DNA of 64,000 nt from Thaumasiovibrio occultus (GCA_019703815.1 AP023052.1:1426001-1490000), one strand, 5' to 3'; counted from the stretch's first letter, positions 10,302-19,578 are shown. Numbers and translations: made by a program. The notes: generated by a model not told the origin, from the sequence alone.

Positions 10302-10330
10302 ATATTAGTGCAAATGTAAATGAATGTCTC
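10302..10330 (-). promoter_or_regulatory. Possible promoter of the riboswitch-symporter transcript
   Basis: On the minus strand a TAATAT -10 (10302-10307) stands 17 bp downstream of a GAGACA -35-like hexamer (10325-10330), immediately before the first aptamer. The -35 is weak, so this is tentative. Confidence 0.45.
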
Positions 10331-10413
10331 GAAAAAAGTGATGAAACCTAGGTTTTTACTTTAAAGGTGAATCCGATGGTGATTATTTAGTCGGATTTTG
10401 ATGGGTTTTTGTA

Positions 10414-11331
10414 TCAAAGGTTAAAAAACTGATGGAATTTAAGGAGCTTTGCAGCCGCCATTTGACGTGAGATCAGAGAAAACCGAACGGGTTGACCAAA
10501 ACGGTATTGGGCGAGACGGGGTAAGTCGATTTTGCAGATAGTACCGAGTTTGGGGTAGCCGCCGATAGATTGGCGATCGTTAAGCAAAATAATAGGCTGG
10601 CCACTGGGCGGCACCTGCACGCTACCTAATGCAATACCTTCTGAAATGATCCCGAGTTGTGGTGTGGCAATAGGCTCTCCTTGTAAGGTGTAACCCATTC
10701 TATTGCTCTTTGGGGATAAGTAATAAAGCTCGTGCAAAAGTTGTTTAATCGCGTCAGGCGCAAAATCTTCAAATTGGTAACCGGGTACGAGCCTTAATGT
10801 GAGCGGCGCAAGATAGTCTGGGATTTGAAATCTCGATAGCGGCGGGCGAATGTGAGTAACTACCTGATCCCATCTCAGTTTGTCGCCAATGTTGAGACTT
10901 GCGCCATCACCGTTCACACCGCCTGCACGGTTGCGGCTAACGGTGGCACGGCTGTCGAGATAGCGCGGCGTGTCAAAGCCACCACTAACAGCCAAATAGG
11001 CAAAGTTACCTTGTTTGGCGTGGGATAGCTTTAATTGATCGCCGATTTTTACCTTATGTGCTGACCATGTTGGAAGGGGAACGCCGTTAATCGTCAGCGT
11101 CACAGCAGCGCCAGTAACCGCGATAAATCCTTCGCAATGCGATAATGCCTGAAAGCCGCCATTGGTGATCTCAATTTGCGCTGCATTGGTAGGATTACCG
11201 AGTAGGAAATTGCCCCAACAAAAAGCATGAAGATCGGCAGGGCCTCCTTGGCTCAGCCCATATTGCGCAGCATTAAAGCGGCCTAAATCTTGAATTGTGC
11301 TACTCACACCGGGCTTTATCACTTCAAGCAT
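10414..11331 (-). CDS. pxpC: 5-oxoprolinase subunit C (biotin-dependent carboxyltransferase-like)
   Basis: PxpC (YbgK/KipA family) joins PxpA and PxpB in ATP-dependent opening of 5-oxoproline (pyroglutamate) to glutamate, removing a damage product of glutamine metabolism. The protein starts MLEVIKPGV and keeps the family motifs STIQDLGR and SQGGPAD near the N-terminus and RMGYTLQG and SEGIALGSVQVPPSG later. The ATG at 11331 is preceded by GGTGAG; an ATG at 11343 is possible. The start overlaps the end of pxpB by 8 bp, which implies translational coupling. It is last in the pxpA-pxpB-pxpC operon. Length (~305 residues) is normal. Confidence 0.93.
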   Translation of the reverse strand: MLEVIKPGVSSTIQDLGRFNAAQYGLSQGGPADLHAFCWGNFLLGNPTNAAQIEITNGGFQALSHCEGFIAVTGAAVTLTINGVPLPTWSAHKVKIGDQLKLSHAKQGNFAYLAVSGGFDTPRYLDSRATVSRNRAGGVNGDGASLNIGDKLRWDQVVTHIRPPLSRFQIPDYLAPLTLRLVPGYQFEDFAPDAIKQLLHELYYLSPKSNRMGYTLQGEPIATPQLGIISEGIALGSVQVPPSGQPIILLNDRQSIGGYPKLGTICKIDLPRLAQYRFGQPVRFSLISRQMAAAKLLKFHQFFNL

Positions 11332-12019
11332 CGTTCTCACCATGGATCGTATAGTGCTGTTCTTGCAGGCGATATTCGTCGTAGCTTATTGGGGTGAAAC
11401 GTACGCGATCGCCGGGCTTGAGCAGAGATAAACGTGGGTCTTGATGATTAAACAACGGTTGCGGGCAACGCGCAATCACATGCCATCCGCCGGGAGACTG
11501 ACACGGGTAAATCGCAGTTTGAGACTCTGCGATGGCCACACTCCCTGCCGGCACAATAACCGGAGAGGTTTTGCGCGGCAATATGAGACTCGCATCAAGA
11601 CTCGCCATAAAAGGAAACCCCGGCAAAAAGCCAATCGCGGCAACGGTATAAACCTGATTGGCATGGCGTTCAATAAGGGTGTCTACATTGAGCTTAAGCG
11701 CAGTAGCGGTAGCGAGTAAATCAGGGGCAACATGCTGATCATAACAAGCGGGTACCGCGACAATATCGGCTGTATTGGCGGTATCTTTTGGCAAAAGCGA
11801 TACGCTGTTTGCGAATTGAATGATCGCGGCTGGGTCTTGCATCGGCTGAAACTCGACCAAAAGAGTGGTGTACGAGGGGGTGAGATCGCGCAAACTTTCC
11901 CCGAATTGGTCTGTTAAGGCGTTAGCCAGCAGCGCAATTTTCGGTGGAAGCGATAGATCGATGTCATCAGCGAAGCGGAACAATAAACTATTCTCACCGA
12001 CAAAGCTGACGTTCATCAT
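11324..12019 (-). CDS. pxpB: 5-oxoprolinase subunit B (KipI-like)
   Basis: PxpB (YbgJ/KipI family) is the second subunit of the cytoplasmic 5-oxoprolinase. Recognisable motifs are GENSLLFRF at the start, AAIGFLPGFPFM and LPRKTSPVIVPAGSVAIA in the middle and QSPGGWHVIARCPQPLF toward the end; the last three are family hallmarks. The ATG at 12019 overlaps the pxpA stop codon (ATGA), giving tight coupling; an in-frame codon at 12034 is a less likely start. In Bacillus the homologue KipI was first described as a kinase inhibitor, but the conserved A-B-C cluster here points to oxoproline metabolism. Confidence 0.93.
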   Translation of the reverse strand: MMNVSFVGENSLLFRFADDIDLSLPPKIALLANALTDQFGESLRDLTPSYTTLLVEFQPMQDPAAIIQFANSVSLLPKDTANTADIVAVPACYDQHVAPDLLATATALKLNVDTLIERHANQVYTVAAIGFLPGFPFMASLDASLILPRKTSPVIVPAGSVAIAESQTAIYPCQSPGGWHVIARCPQPLFNHQDPRLSLLKPGDRVRFTPISYDEYRLQEQHYTIHGENDA

Positions 12020-12741
12020 GCACTCGTTAACCAAGTTTTGATTTTATGGATCAGTGCAATCGCATCGGGGTTATCGCCATGCACACATAAGGTATCTGCA
12101 TGAAGAAGTAATTGGGCGCCATCCTCTGTGACAATGTAACCATTCTTGAGTTGGTGAACCCGCTGCTCAAGGGCTGCTTCTTCTGTTAACACCGCATGGG
12201 GGTGGGAGCGGTTAACTAAATGTCCAGCGGCGGTATAGGCACGGTCGATAAATGCTTCAAACAGGAGTTTAACGCCTAGGTCGTTGGCAAGGTGTTGGTA
12301 GCGTGCATTTTGCGCTGTCGATAAGATCATGAGGGGAAGTTCAAGGCTAGCCGCAGACCGACAGACAGCGAGAAAAATCTCATCGTTGGCCATCATATCG
12401 TTGTAGAGCGCACCGTGTGGCTTGATGTAACTCAGTTCGCACCGATGTAATTTGCATATCGCATGCAGTGCACCCACCTGATAGTTGATCAAATGGGTTA
12501 GTTGCTGGCTGGAATAAGGAATATGTCGTCGGCCAAATCCGGCTTTATCGTCGTAGCCTGGATGCGCGCCAATGGCGACGTGATTGCGGCTCGCGAGTTC
12601 AACCGTACGCGCCATTACGTCGGGGTCGCCAGCATGAAAACCGCAGGCAATGTTCACCATATCAACCAATGGGATCACCGTTTCATCATTGCCCAACGAC
12701 CAATGGCCAAAGCTCTCACCGACATCACTGTTTAAGCGCAT
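12016..12741 (-). CDS. pxpA: 5-oxoprolinase subunit A (LamB/YcsF family)
   Basis: PxpA is the first gene of the pxpABC operon and belongs to the LamB/YcsF family. It begins MRLNSDVGES and shows the family signatures VNIACGFHAGDP, VAIGAHPGYDD, IKPHGALYND and a C-terminal LCVHGDNPDA. The 241-residue length matches the E. coli protein. Together with PxpB and PxpC it hydrolyses ATP to open 5-oxoproline. The gene is divergent from the J-domain gene at 12987 across a 245-bp intergenic region. Of the three pxp genes it is the only one with its own upstream control region. Confidence 0.94.
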   Translation of the reverse strand: MRLNSDVGESFGHWSLGNDETVIPLVDMVNIACGFHAGDPDVMARTVELASRNHVAIGAHPGYDDKAGFGRRHIPYSSQQLTHLINYQVGALHAICKLHRCELSYIKPHGALYNDMMANDEIFLAVCRSAASLELPLMILSTAQNARYQHLANDLGVKLLFEAFIDRAYTAAGHLVNRSHPHAVLTEEAALEQRVHQLKNGYIVTEDGAQLLLHADTLCVHGDNPDAIALIHKIKTWLTSA

Positions 12742-12903
12742 TCGTTTGTTCCTGTCTTACGTTGGTTAGCCAAAATAGTGCTAAATCCGAATTTAGCTGA
12801 CGAATCTAAAGTTATTTGCAATAGTGTCGATAAATTATAATGCTGAGAGAGAACCGGCACTCTTGCTGATTTAATCTTAATAATCATGATGTTAAAAGAT
12901 AGC

Positions 12904-12945
12904 ACATTTCACTGATATTTATTAACAATATAATGAGTGAAATGT
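12904..12945. promoter_or_regulatory. Palindrome bracketing a -10 element before the J-domain gene
   Basis: A perfect 10-bp inverted repeat (ACATTTCACT at 12904-12913 and AGTGAAATGT at 12936-12945) is separated by 22 AT-rich bases. A consensus TATAAT (12929-12934) lies just before the right arm, and the left arm falls at the expected -35 position for the plus-strand gene at 12987. This is the usual geometry of a repressor operator over a promoter. The regulator is unknown. Confidence 0.55.
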
Positions 12946-12986
12946 CGTCACGCTAGCACTGGCGCGAAAGAGAAATATTTCCATAT

Positions 12987-14096
12987 ATGACCACATTCCA
13001 TGAACTTCTTGGTACCGATGACACCATGTCGGTCGATGAAGTGAAAAAACGCTACAAATTTATTTCCATGCGCGTACACCCTGATAAAGGCGGGTCGAGC
13101 GCCATGATGCAGATGGTTAGCCAAGCCTATACCTTTATCAGTCGTGGGGAAGGTAACAAAGAGGTCTTCACCAGCGTCAAAGTTGATAATGACCAGACCG
13201 CAGCGTTGATGAACAAAGTGAAACTATTAGAACGCGAGAACCGGCTCATTAAAGAAGCGTTTGAAAAAGCGAAACGACAAATTGAGAGTTTGAATCGTGA
13301 GATAAAAGAAACCACCGATAGCCAGTTTCGCCAGCAGCGGTTTCAGACCAAAGATCTCAGTGACGCCAGAGACGAAGTTCGCCGGTTAACGGCATTGTTG
13401 GCCGAAGCTGATGTGAAATTGCAACATGCGCGAATACTGCAGAACGCCAATAAAGAGATGAATAAAACGGCAGGGAACAATGGAAGCTACGGGAGCAGTG
13501 AAGGTCGTCGACGCCAGCGTTGGCTATTTCAAGCAATAGGCGTGGCCTTTATTCTGGGCTTGGTGGTTAATATTCCGGGGATGAAACAGTGGGTGTCCGC
13601 GCGCTTAAAGGGCGAAGACAAAGCAGCTGCGCCGATTGTTTATCAGGTGGTGCCAGAGGCGCCAGTGGTTGAATCCTTACCAGTGTCGCCAGTGGTCGAT
13701 AAGCCCGCAGAGTCAGCCTCAAGTAACCTAGGGGAAAACTACGACATTGAAGATAACTATGCGATTGATAACTGGCATAACGCGCGCTACCGAGTGAGCG
13801 GTGACGCGTATATGGCGGTGAAAAATGTTGATGGCTCTTACATTGTGCGAGATTGCGCCGATCAGTTTTATTTGTTTCTCAATCGTGTGAATGAGCCGCT
13901 TCGCGTGCCGCCCAATTTGGTCTACCGCAATCGCTCCCAATCGTATCATATCTATGCGATAGAATATGGTATGGGCTCAACATCGGAGACTTGGCTGGAA
14001 AGTAATCGGCTGACAATCAATGGTGAGCCGTTTGTAAATGCTAATTTTGCATCAGCGTTAAATCGCCATAACTTAGAATGTTTGATGGCCCAATAA
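12987..14096 (+). CDS. Membrane-anchored J-domain protein with coiled coil
   Basis: The N-terminal ~60 residues form a J domain with the HPD motif at 31-33, the element that stimulates Hsp70 ATPase. A charged coiled coil follows (about residues 72-158), then one membrane helix (about 179-197) and a C-terminal part of ~170 residues with a Pro/Val-rich linker and an unrecognised globular domain. If the J domain is cytoplasmic, the C-terminal domain lies outside the inner membrane. It is not DnaJ or CbpA: the G/F region, zinc fingers and substrate domains are missing. The closest analogy is DjlA-type membrane J proteins, but the order is inverted. It is a single gene with its own promoter. Candidate partners include the two odd Hsp70s at 26.6-31.4 kb; this is inference. 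Confidence 0.85.
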   Translation: MTTFHELLGTDDTMSVDEVKKRYKFISMRVHPDKGGSSAMMQMVSQAYTFISRGEGNKEVFTSVKVDNDQTAALMNKVKLLERENRLIKEAFEKAKRQIESLNREIKETTDSQFRQQRFQTKDLSDARDEVRRLTALLAEADVKLQHARILQNANKEMNKTAGNNGSYGSSEGRRRQRWLFQAIGVAFILGLVVNIPGMKQWVSARLKGEDKAAAPIVYQVVPEAPVVESLPVSPVVDKPAESASSNLGENYDIEDNYAIDNWHNARYRVSGDAYMAVKNVDGSYIVRDCADQFYLFLNRVNEPLRVPPNLVYRNRSQSYHIYAIEYGMGSTSETWLESNRLTINGEPFVNANFASALNRHNLECLMAQ

Positions 14097-14180
14097 AGCT
14101 GACTTCTGGCGTGATACTTTCACTGTCTAGAGTTACTGCCACACATATCATTTTATAGAAATGAAGCCCTAAAAAAGAGA

Positions 14181-14211
14181 AAACCCTTGGTGATGAGCCA
14201 AGGGTTTTTAG
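14181..14211. terminator. Bidirectional terminator between J-domain gene and lapB
   Basis: AAACCCTTGG (14181-14190) pairs with CCAAGGGTTT (14198-14207), with T on one side and A on the other, between converging genes. Confidence 0.88.
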
Positions 14212-14231
14212 TTAGGACAAGATTGTACCTA

Positions 14232-16346
14232 TTAAGCCGCCGATTGAACTTTGCCATCACGCAATAGCTGAAGCACCTTGTCTTTAGGGCCATCAGCAAT
14301 CACCGCACCTTGCTCCATGATGATCAAGCGATCGACTACATCTAACATGCTGGTTTTATGCGTGATTAAGATCAGTGTCTCGTCGTCAGACATCTGCCCC
14401 AGTTGCTGCTTGATATACAACTCTGAGCGGTTATCCATGCTGCTGGTTGGCTCATCCATTAACATAATAGGAGGTCGCCCAAGGAAGGCGCGCGCAATAG
14501 CGATCGCTTGACGTTGACCACCAGACAGCGCATTGCCTGCCTCGCCAATTTGGCGATCTAAACCTGCGGGATCTTGCTGAGTAAACAGGGTCACCCCTGC
14601 ACGGGTGGCAGCGTTCACTACATCGCGATCATCACTTAATGGACGTCCCAATGCGATGTTGTCGCGGACCGAGCCAAAGAACAACATGATATTTTGCGGC
14701 ACCACACCAATGTTGCGGCGAATATCGATGTGATGGATCTGCTCGATGTCAGTATCGTCGATTAACACGCTACCTTCGTTGGGGCGGTAAAGCCCCATGA
14801 TCAAACGCTCGATAGTCGATTTACCAGAGCCAATGCGCCCAATAATGCCAACTTTCTCACCAGGATTGATAGTGAACGATACATCGCGCAAGGCTTGCTG
14901 CTCGCTGCCTGGATACTGGAAGTTAACCCGATTAAAACTTATTTTGCCGCGAAGGATCGGGCGGTGAATATAACGTTTACCTTCTTCTTGCTCCTCTGGC
15001 ATCTGCATTAAATCTTCAATGATCGTCATTGCTGATTTCGCTTGGTTGTAGCGGGTAGAAAGCAAAGACAGTTGCACCAGTGGACCAATGGCTTTGGTGG
15101 TCAGCATAGAGGCGGCAATCAACCCACCCATCGTCAGATCGCCATTGGCAATCAGGTAGACACCACCAATTACCATCATCACTGTCGACATCTGCTGCAA
15201 ATAGCCTGCGGCGTTTTGTACGCGATCAGTAAGACGACGCGATGTGATCCCCCAGTTTGCCATGTGAGCAACGGCTTCTTCCCAGCGATGCTGGAATTGG
15301 CTTTGTGCGCCAAACAGTTTAACTGTATCGAGGCCATATAGGCTCTCGATGAGGTTTGCATGTTTTTGCGATGCTAACCGCGAGCCTTCTTCGATAGAAC
15401 GACGTAGAGGGCGTTGCACCAAAAGACTCACTAATATCAGCACCGACACACAGGCAATAGGCACCCAGACCAAAGGACCGGCAACCCACCAAATCACAAA
15501 TAAGAACAGCAGCGAGAAGGGAAGATCGATTAGCGACGACACCGTCGCAGAGGTAAAGAACTCACGAATCGATTCGAATTCTTGTAAGTGGCGAGCAAAT
15601 GCCCCGACGGACGGTGGACGCGCCTCCATCCGAATGCCCATCACTTTGCTGTAGATTTTTGAAGAGATCAGAATGTCTGATTTCTTACCGGCGACATCAA
15701 TAAAATAGCTGCGGGTCAGTTTGAGTAATAAGTCGAATAAGAAGACGATGAAAATACCGCTAGAGAGCACCCAAAGCGATTCAAAGGCCAAGTTGGGTAC
15801 AATTTTGTCGTACACCAAGCGAGAGAATAGCGGTAAAGCGATAGAAAATAAGTTGATCAATATCGAGGCGATAAGCACGTCGCGATAGATTGAACGCGAG
15901 AGCCAAATCGTCGACCAAAACCAGTGACCTTTTTTATTGGTCAGAATTTCAGGTGAGCGCTCATCATACCGAAATTTCTTTTTAACTAAGAACAGAGTAC
16001 CGCTATAGAGGGATTCGAACTCTTCTAGCGGTACGACATGCGCTAAGCCTTCGCTTTGCGACATGACAAGCTCAACTTCTTTTGCTTCAGTATCCACCCC
16101 AAGGACCACACAACTGTCACTGCCGCTCATTAAGGCAATCACAGGGAAGAGAAGGGGTGAAAGCTGATCAATCTTAGATTGTGATGGCTTTACATGTAGC
16201 CCGGCTTTATCAGCTGCACGAGGCAACAGATAGGGCGAGAGACGCCCATCTGATAAAGGGAGATCGCTGGTTAGCGCTTCTGGCGAATTGGCGAGGCCAT
16301 AATAGCGACTAACGTAGACAAGTGATGTCAGTAAGGGATCAATCAT
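14232..16346 (-). CDS. lapB: Type I secretion ABC transporter ATPase/permease (LapB-like)
   Basis: This inner-membrane transporter powers export of the adhesin through the LapC-LapE channel. It has an N-terminal C39-peptidase-like domain of ~130 residues without a visible catalytic cysteine, as is usual for RTX exporters, then six membrane helices (about 160-450) and an ATPase domain with Walker A GRIGSGKST (near 504), signature LSGGQ (near 607), Walker B IMLMDEP (near 627) and H-loop THK. I chose the ATG at 16346; a TTG two codons upstream is less likely. It is the last gene of the lapC-lapE-ompA-lapG-lapD-lapB operon, 12 bp after lapD. Length (~704) fits the LapB/RtxB group. Confidence 0.92.
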   Translation of the reverse strand: MIDPLLTSLVYVSRYYGLANSPEALTSDLPLSDGRLSPYLLPRAADKAGLHVKPSQSKIDQLSPLLFPVIALMSGSDSCVVLGVDTEAKEVELVMSQSEGLAHVVPLEEFESLYSGTLFLVKKKFRYDERSPEILTNKKGHWFWSTIWLSRSIYRDVLIASILINLFSIALPLFSRLVYDKIVPNLAFESLWVLSSGIFIVFLFDLLLKLTRSYFIDVAGKKSDILISSKIYSKVMGIRMEARPPSVGAFARHLQEFESIREFFTSATVSSLIDLPFSLLFLFVIWWVAGPLVWVPIACVSVLILVSLLVQRPLRRSIEEGSRLASQKHANLIESLYGLDTVKLFGAQSQFQHRWEEAVAHMANWGITSRRLTDRVQNAAGYLQQMSTVMMVIGGVYLIANGDLTMGGLIAASMLTTKAIGPLVQLSLLSTRYNQAKSAMTIIEDLMQMPEEQEEGKRYIHRPILRGKISFNRVNFQYPGSEQQALRDVSFTINPGEKVGIIGRIGSGKSTIERLIMGLYRPNEGSVLIDDTDIEQIHHIDIRRNIGVVPQNIMLFFGSVRDNIALGRPLSDDRDVVNAATRAGVTLFTQQDPAGLDRQIGEAGNALSGGQRQAIAIARAFLGRPPIMLMDEPTSSMDNRSELYIKQQLGQMSDDETLILITHKTSMLDVVDRLIIMEQGAVIADGPKDKVLQLLRDGKVQSAA

Positions 16347-16358
16347 ACGCAAACAAAC

Positions 16359-18284
16359 CTAAGAAGATGACTCGACACTTGACTCAAAAATGAAGCCTTG
16401 AAATCCATTAATAAATAAATCAGCCAACTTATTCAGTTGGGACTGTGTTTCGACACGGGTAGCAATGGTGGTGATATTCAATTGCATTGCTGCACGGGAA
16501 ACAGACGCAAGTACGTCCGCTTTAGTTTGGTTATCGAGCTCATTGGTATACGCGAAATCGAGTTTAACGTAGTGAGGACGCAACTCGTTGAGATAATCGA
16601 TGGAGCTAAAGTGGTGACCGTAATTATCGATACCAAACTTGAAACCATGCTGGTGAATGATTTCACATAGTACAAACGCATCTGATGAGTGCTTCACAAA
16701 CACGATTTCAGGTAACTCGAAAAACAAGCGTTCTGAAAGCACTTTGTTGGCTTTCATGAAGTTCGCCAACCAGTGCATAAAGGCAGTATCGGACACTGCG
16801 CTCACGGTTAAGTTGACAGAAACCGGCCCTTTTTTGGTGTCACGCTTAAGGTATGCCGCCATGGTTTGTAGCACATACTGATCAAGCACGCGGCCAATAC
16901 CAAGATGCTCAACTGCACCGAGGAATTGCCCAGGATGGAAGGTGTTCTCATTTTTGGTGATCCGAGTAAATACTTCATAGTGAATCGTGTCACCTTGGTT
17001 GTTACACGCACGCTGGAACTTGAAACCAAACAGCTTATTCGCAATGGCTTCTTCAAGCAGTTGTTTCCATTCTTGTTTGCCCAGCGACGTTGCCGCGTCA
17101 CCTTTGGTGATTAGGGCAATAGGTGATTGCGGTGTTTGACGTGCTTTGGTCAGCGCGTTGTCGGCTTCAGCTAGAATTTCTGACGTCTTCTGACCCACCT
17201 GTTTTAATACCAGACCCACCGCGCCTTTAGGCGGTGCAATACCGAGCGGATCTTGGCCGAGCTCAACCAAAGTATGCAGCATCGATTGGCCAATAAAGCG
17301 CAGTTGCTCGGCATCCACATCAGGCGCGATAATCACAAATTCTTGCTGAGAGAGGCGGGCAATAGTGAACTCAGATTCGACCAAGCTATTAAGTTGTTCA
17401 GATAGCTTGATAACCAGTTTATCGCCTTCTTCGTAGCCTTTTTTATCATACGCTTCGCCAATCATATCGGCAGATAAAATGGCGATACCCCCATCACTCA
17501 GGCTTTGCGTCCAAGATTCTAGCTGGCTAGTGAGGAAACTGCGGTTGCCCATGCCGGAAACAGGGTCTTGGTAGACGCGTTCACGCAAGCGATCCGCTTC
17601 TTTGGCTTGTTCTTCAAAATGCAGTTTAAGTTGCATCGACATATGGTTAAAGGCACGAACCAATGACTTTAGCTCTTCGGTTTTTGGATGCTCAATTGGG
17701 TCGCCGAATTGGCTTTTTGCCAGCTCATTCGCTTTGTCTGTCAGAGCGTTGAGAGGACGAAGTACATTTTTAAGCACAATGATGATGGCAATAGCGGCGA
17801 CGATCGCAAATATTGCAAAGGTGACTAGGGTGTTCAGTACTTCTGACCACATTTGGCGGTAGGCGAAGCCTGGATGCGCCGTAACCGTAATATCAGCGAC
17901 TTGGATCCACCCGCTTGAAAGTGTCTGGGTGTGGGTGTACGGTTCGAACAGACCGAGTTTGGTGAACCAGGTAGGTATGCCTTCCCAGTTTGTGTCGTAA
18001 CGGAGTTCGAGTTGACTATTGTCAGCGATGAACGTGAGTTTGACATCTTTATACAGCCCGCCATCAAACATCGCATTTAGAATTGTTTCGACAGCCACTT
18101 TGTCGTCTGCAGCTAAATAAGGTTGTAGAGCAAGGCCAACGGCTGTTGTGGCATTAGTCACATCGACTGACTGTTGATTAGTCAGGTAATCTTGAGTTGC
18201 TAACAGGTTCCTACCTAACACAAATAGCAATAAGGCAAAAATCACGCTAGTTATCATTATTAGCAACTGTTTGTAAAGCGTCAT
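16359..18284 (-). CDS. lapD: c-di-GMP receptor controlling adhesin retention (LapD-like)
   Basis: LapD senses cytoplasmic c-di-GMP and, through its periplasmic domain, sequesters the protease LapG. Here: TM1 (about 5-27), a periplasmic LapD-type output domain (~28-150), TM2 (~152-172), HAMP (~171-225), a GGDEF domain whose signature is replaced by LSQQEF at 311-316, and an EAL domain in which EAL reads EVF (437-439). Both domains should therefore be catalytically dead, as in the known receptor. In Pseudomonas LapD a tryptophan in the output domain (W125) contacts LapG; W126 in the GWIQV motif is a candidate equivalent. The gene lies 6 bp after lapG, the expected partner. Degeneracy is seen in the sequence; receptor function is inferred from family and context. 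Confidence 0.92.
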   Translation of the reverse strand: MTLYKQLLIMITSVIFALLLFVLGRNLLATQDYLTNQQSVDVTNATTAVGLALQPYLAADDKVAVETILNAMFDGGLYKDVKLTFIADNSQLELRYDTNWEGIPTWFTKLGLFEPYTHTQTLSSGWIQVADITVTAHPGFAYRQMWSEVLNTLVTFAIFAIVAAIAIIIVLKNVLRPLNALTDKANELAKSQFGDPIEHPKTEELKSLVRAFNHMSMQLKLHFEEQAKEADRLRERVYQDPVSGMGNRSFLTSQLESWTQSLSDGGIAILSADMIGEAYDKKGYEEGDKLVIKLSEQLNSLVESEFTIARLSQQEFVIIAPDVDAEQLRFIGQSMLHTLVELGQDPLGIAPPKGAVGLVLKQVGQKTSEILAEADNALTKARQTPQSPIALITKGDAATSLGKQEWKQLLEEAIANKLFGFKFQRACNNQGDTIHYEVFTRITKNENTFHPGQFLGAVEHLGIGRVLDQYVLQTMAAYLKRDTKKGPVSVNLTVSAVSDTAFMHWLANFMKANKVLSERLFFELPEIVFVKHSSDAFVLCEIIHQHGFKFGIDNYGHHFSSIDYLNELRPHYVKLDFAYTNELDNQTKADVLASVSRAAMQLNITTIATRVETQSQLNKLADLFINGFQGFIFESSVESSS

Positions 18285-18290
18285 TGTAAG

Positions 18291-18950
18291 TTACTCATCA
18301 TAGTTAATTAGGGGCGTTTTAAACTGAGTACTACTGTTCCGTGCCCGTAAATCATTCCACAGACTCAGGCGTGAAGCTTGTCCCGCAACTTCTTGCCCGG
18401 TTCCTTGTTCTTTTAACAACCAAAGTTTACTACCATTAAAACTATATATAGGCAGTAGATCGTCACGCTGCGAGGCTGGTTTGATTTCTCCATCAATATT
18501 ATCTAGCAGCAGTGGTACAGATGAAGGTGTGGGATAGTAAGCAACCACCATATGGAATTGATTAAGCGTAATAGATTTAACGTAGACTAAACGTAGCTTT
18601 TGATCAGAGATCCCAAGATCTCGTAACGAAAAGTATTTAGCGATACTGAAATCTTCACAATCACCTGCGCTAGCACCAAGAAACTCTAATGGTGTTGCCC
18701 AGTAATCGCTTTCGCCCCACAAAAATTTATCATCAACAAAGTACAGTTGATTAAAAAACTGATTGACTTGCTCAAGGATTATTTGGTCGTCGCTTCCTTT
18801 TAGTTGGGCTAACAAGTCTTGCCAAGAAGAAACGCGCATCGCAGCGCGTTCTCCATAAGTATTCCTCACATTTTCAATATCGTGCCTAGTTACGTCAGCA
18901 CTGCCGAAAAAGGTGGAAAGTAATATCGTTATCGTTAAGCATTTTCGCAT
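18291..18950 (-). CDS. lapG: Periplasmic transglutaminase-like cysteine protease LapG
   Basis: LapG cleaves LapA-type adhesins near their N-terminus and releases them from the cell surface when c-di-GMP is low. A short signal peptide is followed by a bacterial transglutaminase-like cysteine protease domain. The probable triad is C98 (in GDCEDF), H133 (in QFHMVV) and D150 (in LLDNID); the spacing closely matches that of Pseudomonas LapG. Calcium-binding acidic residues cluster next to the cysteine (DCED), as in the family. The gene sits between the OmpA-type lipoprotein and lapD in the secretion operon. Its target is presumably the adhesin at 1-8574. Confidence 0.92.
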   Translation of the reverse strand: MRKCLTITILLSTFFGSADVTRHDIENVRNTYGERAAMRVSSWQDLLAQLKGSDDQIILEQVNQFFNQLYFVDDKFLWGESDYWATPLEFLGASAGDCEDFSIAKYFSLRDLGISDQKLRLVYVKSITLNQFHMVVAYYPTPSSVPLLLDNIDGEIKPASQRDDLLPIYSFNGSKLWLLKEQGTGQEVAGQASRLSLWNDLRARNSSTQFKTPLINYDE

Positions 18951-18968
18951 ATAGTAACTGTTTAAAAG

Positions 18969-19568
18969 TTACAAGCTGCGGCGGTCGAAGATAGTCCATT
19001 CTCTTTCGAGGTCTTGATTATAACCAACAACCGTACCAACAACGCGACGACTTAATGCGTGACCAACATCTTCATTGTTCATTTCAACAGGGTTACTGTC
19101 ACCATGACCAACGATGGTTAATCTATTAGGTTGCACTCCGAAACGAATTAGTTGCTCTCGAACCGCTTCAGCTCGATTTTTAGATAATTGTAAGTTCTGG
19201 GTAGTATTACCCGTCACGCTGGCATAGCCTTGTAATTCTAGCGCGGCTTCCTGATGTGCGAGCAAAAAATCCGCCATTGCTTTTATTTCACGTAAAAATG
19301 CAGGCGGGATATCATATTTACCGTTAGCAAATAAAACCTGAAGCTTATATTGCTCTGAGGTTTCTTTTTCTGTCGGGCAACCGTCGTTATCAACAACCGC
19401 ATTAATGGGGGTAGAAGCACAGTTGTCTCTCGCATTAATAACCCCGTCATTATCTTCATCATGCAAATCTTGCGATTGATCTGCGGCTTGATAACGGTCG
19501 ATAGAGTCGTAGCTAGAGCAGCCTACTGTAATCACTGAGGCAAGAACCAAAATTAAAAGTTTATTCAT
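18969..19568 (-). CDS. OmpA-family lipoprotein with TSP3-like calcium repeat
   Basis: This is an outer-membrane or periplasmic lipoprotein. The start at 19568 has a GAGGTAA ribosome site; the signal peptide ends with lipobox ITVGC. Next comes a short Asp-rich segment DEDNDGVINARDNC resembling thrombospondin type 3 calcium repeats, then a C-terminal OmpA peptidoglycan-binding domain with SVTGNTTQNLQLSKNRAEAV and GVQPNRLTIVGHGDSNP. OmpA domains bind peptidoglycan, so the protein may tether the secretion complex or stabilise the adhesin at the wall. It is in the middle of the lap operon, 11 bp from lapE. OmpA-like members occur in several Vibrio and Shewanella RTX secretion operons, though no role is established. 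Confidence 0.88.
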   Translation of the reverse strand: MNKLLILVLASVITVGCSSYDSIDRYQAADQSQDLHDEDNDGVINARDNCASTPINAVVDNDGCPTEKETSEQYKLQVLFANGKYDIPPAFLREIKAMADFLLAHQEAALELQGYASVTGNTTQNLQLSKNRAEAVREQLIRFGVQPNRLTIVGHGDSNPVEMNNEDVGHALSRRVVGTVVGYNQDLEREWTIFDRRSL

Positions 19569-19578
19569 CACTGTTACC

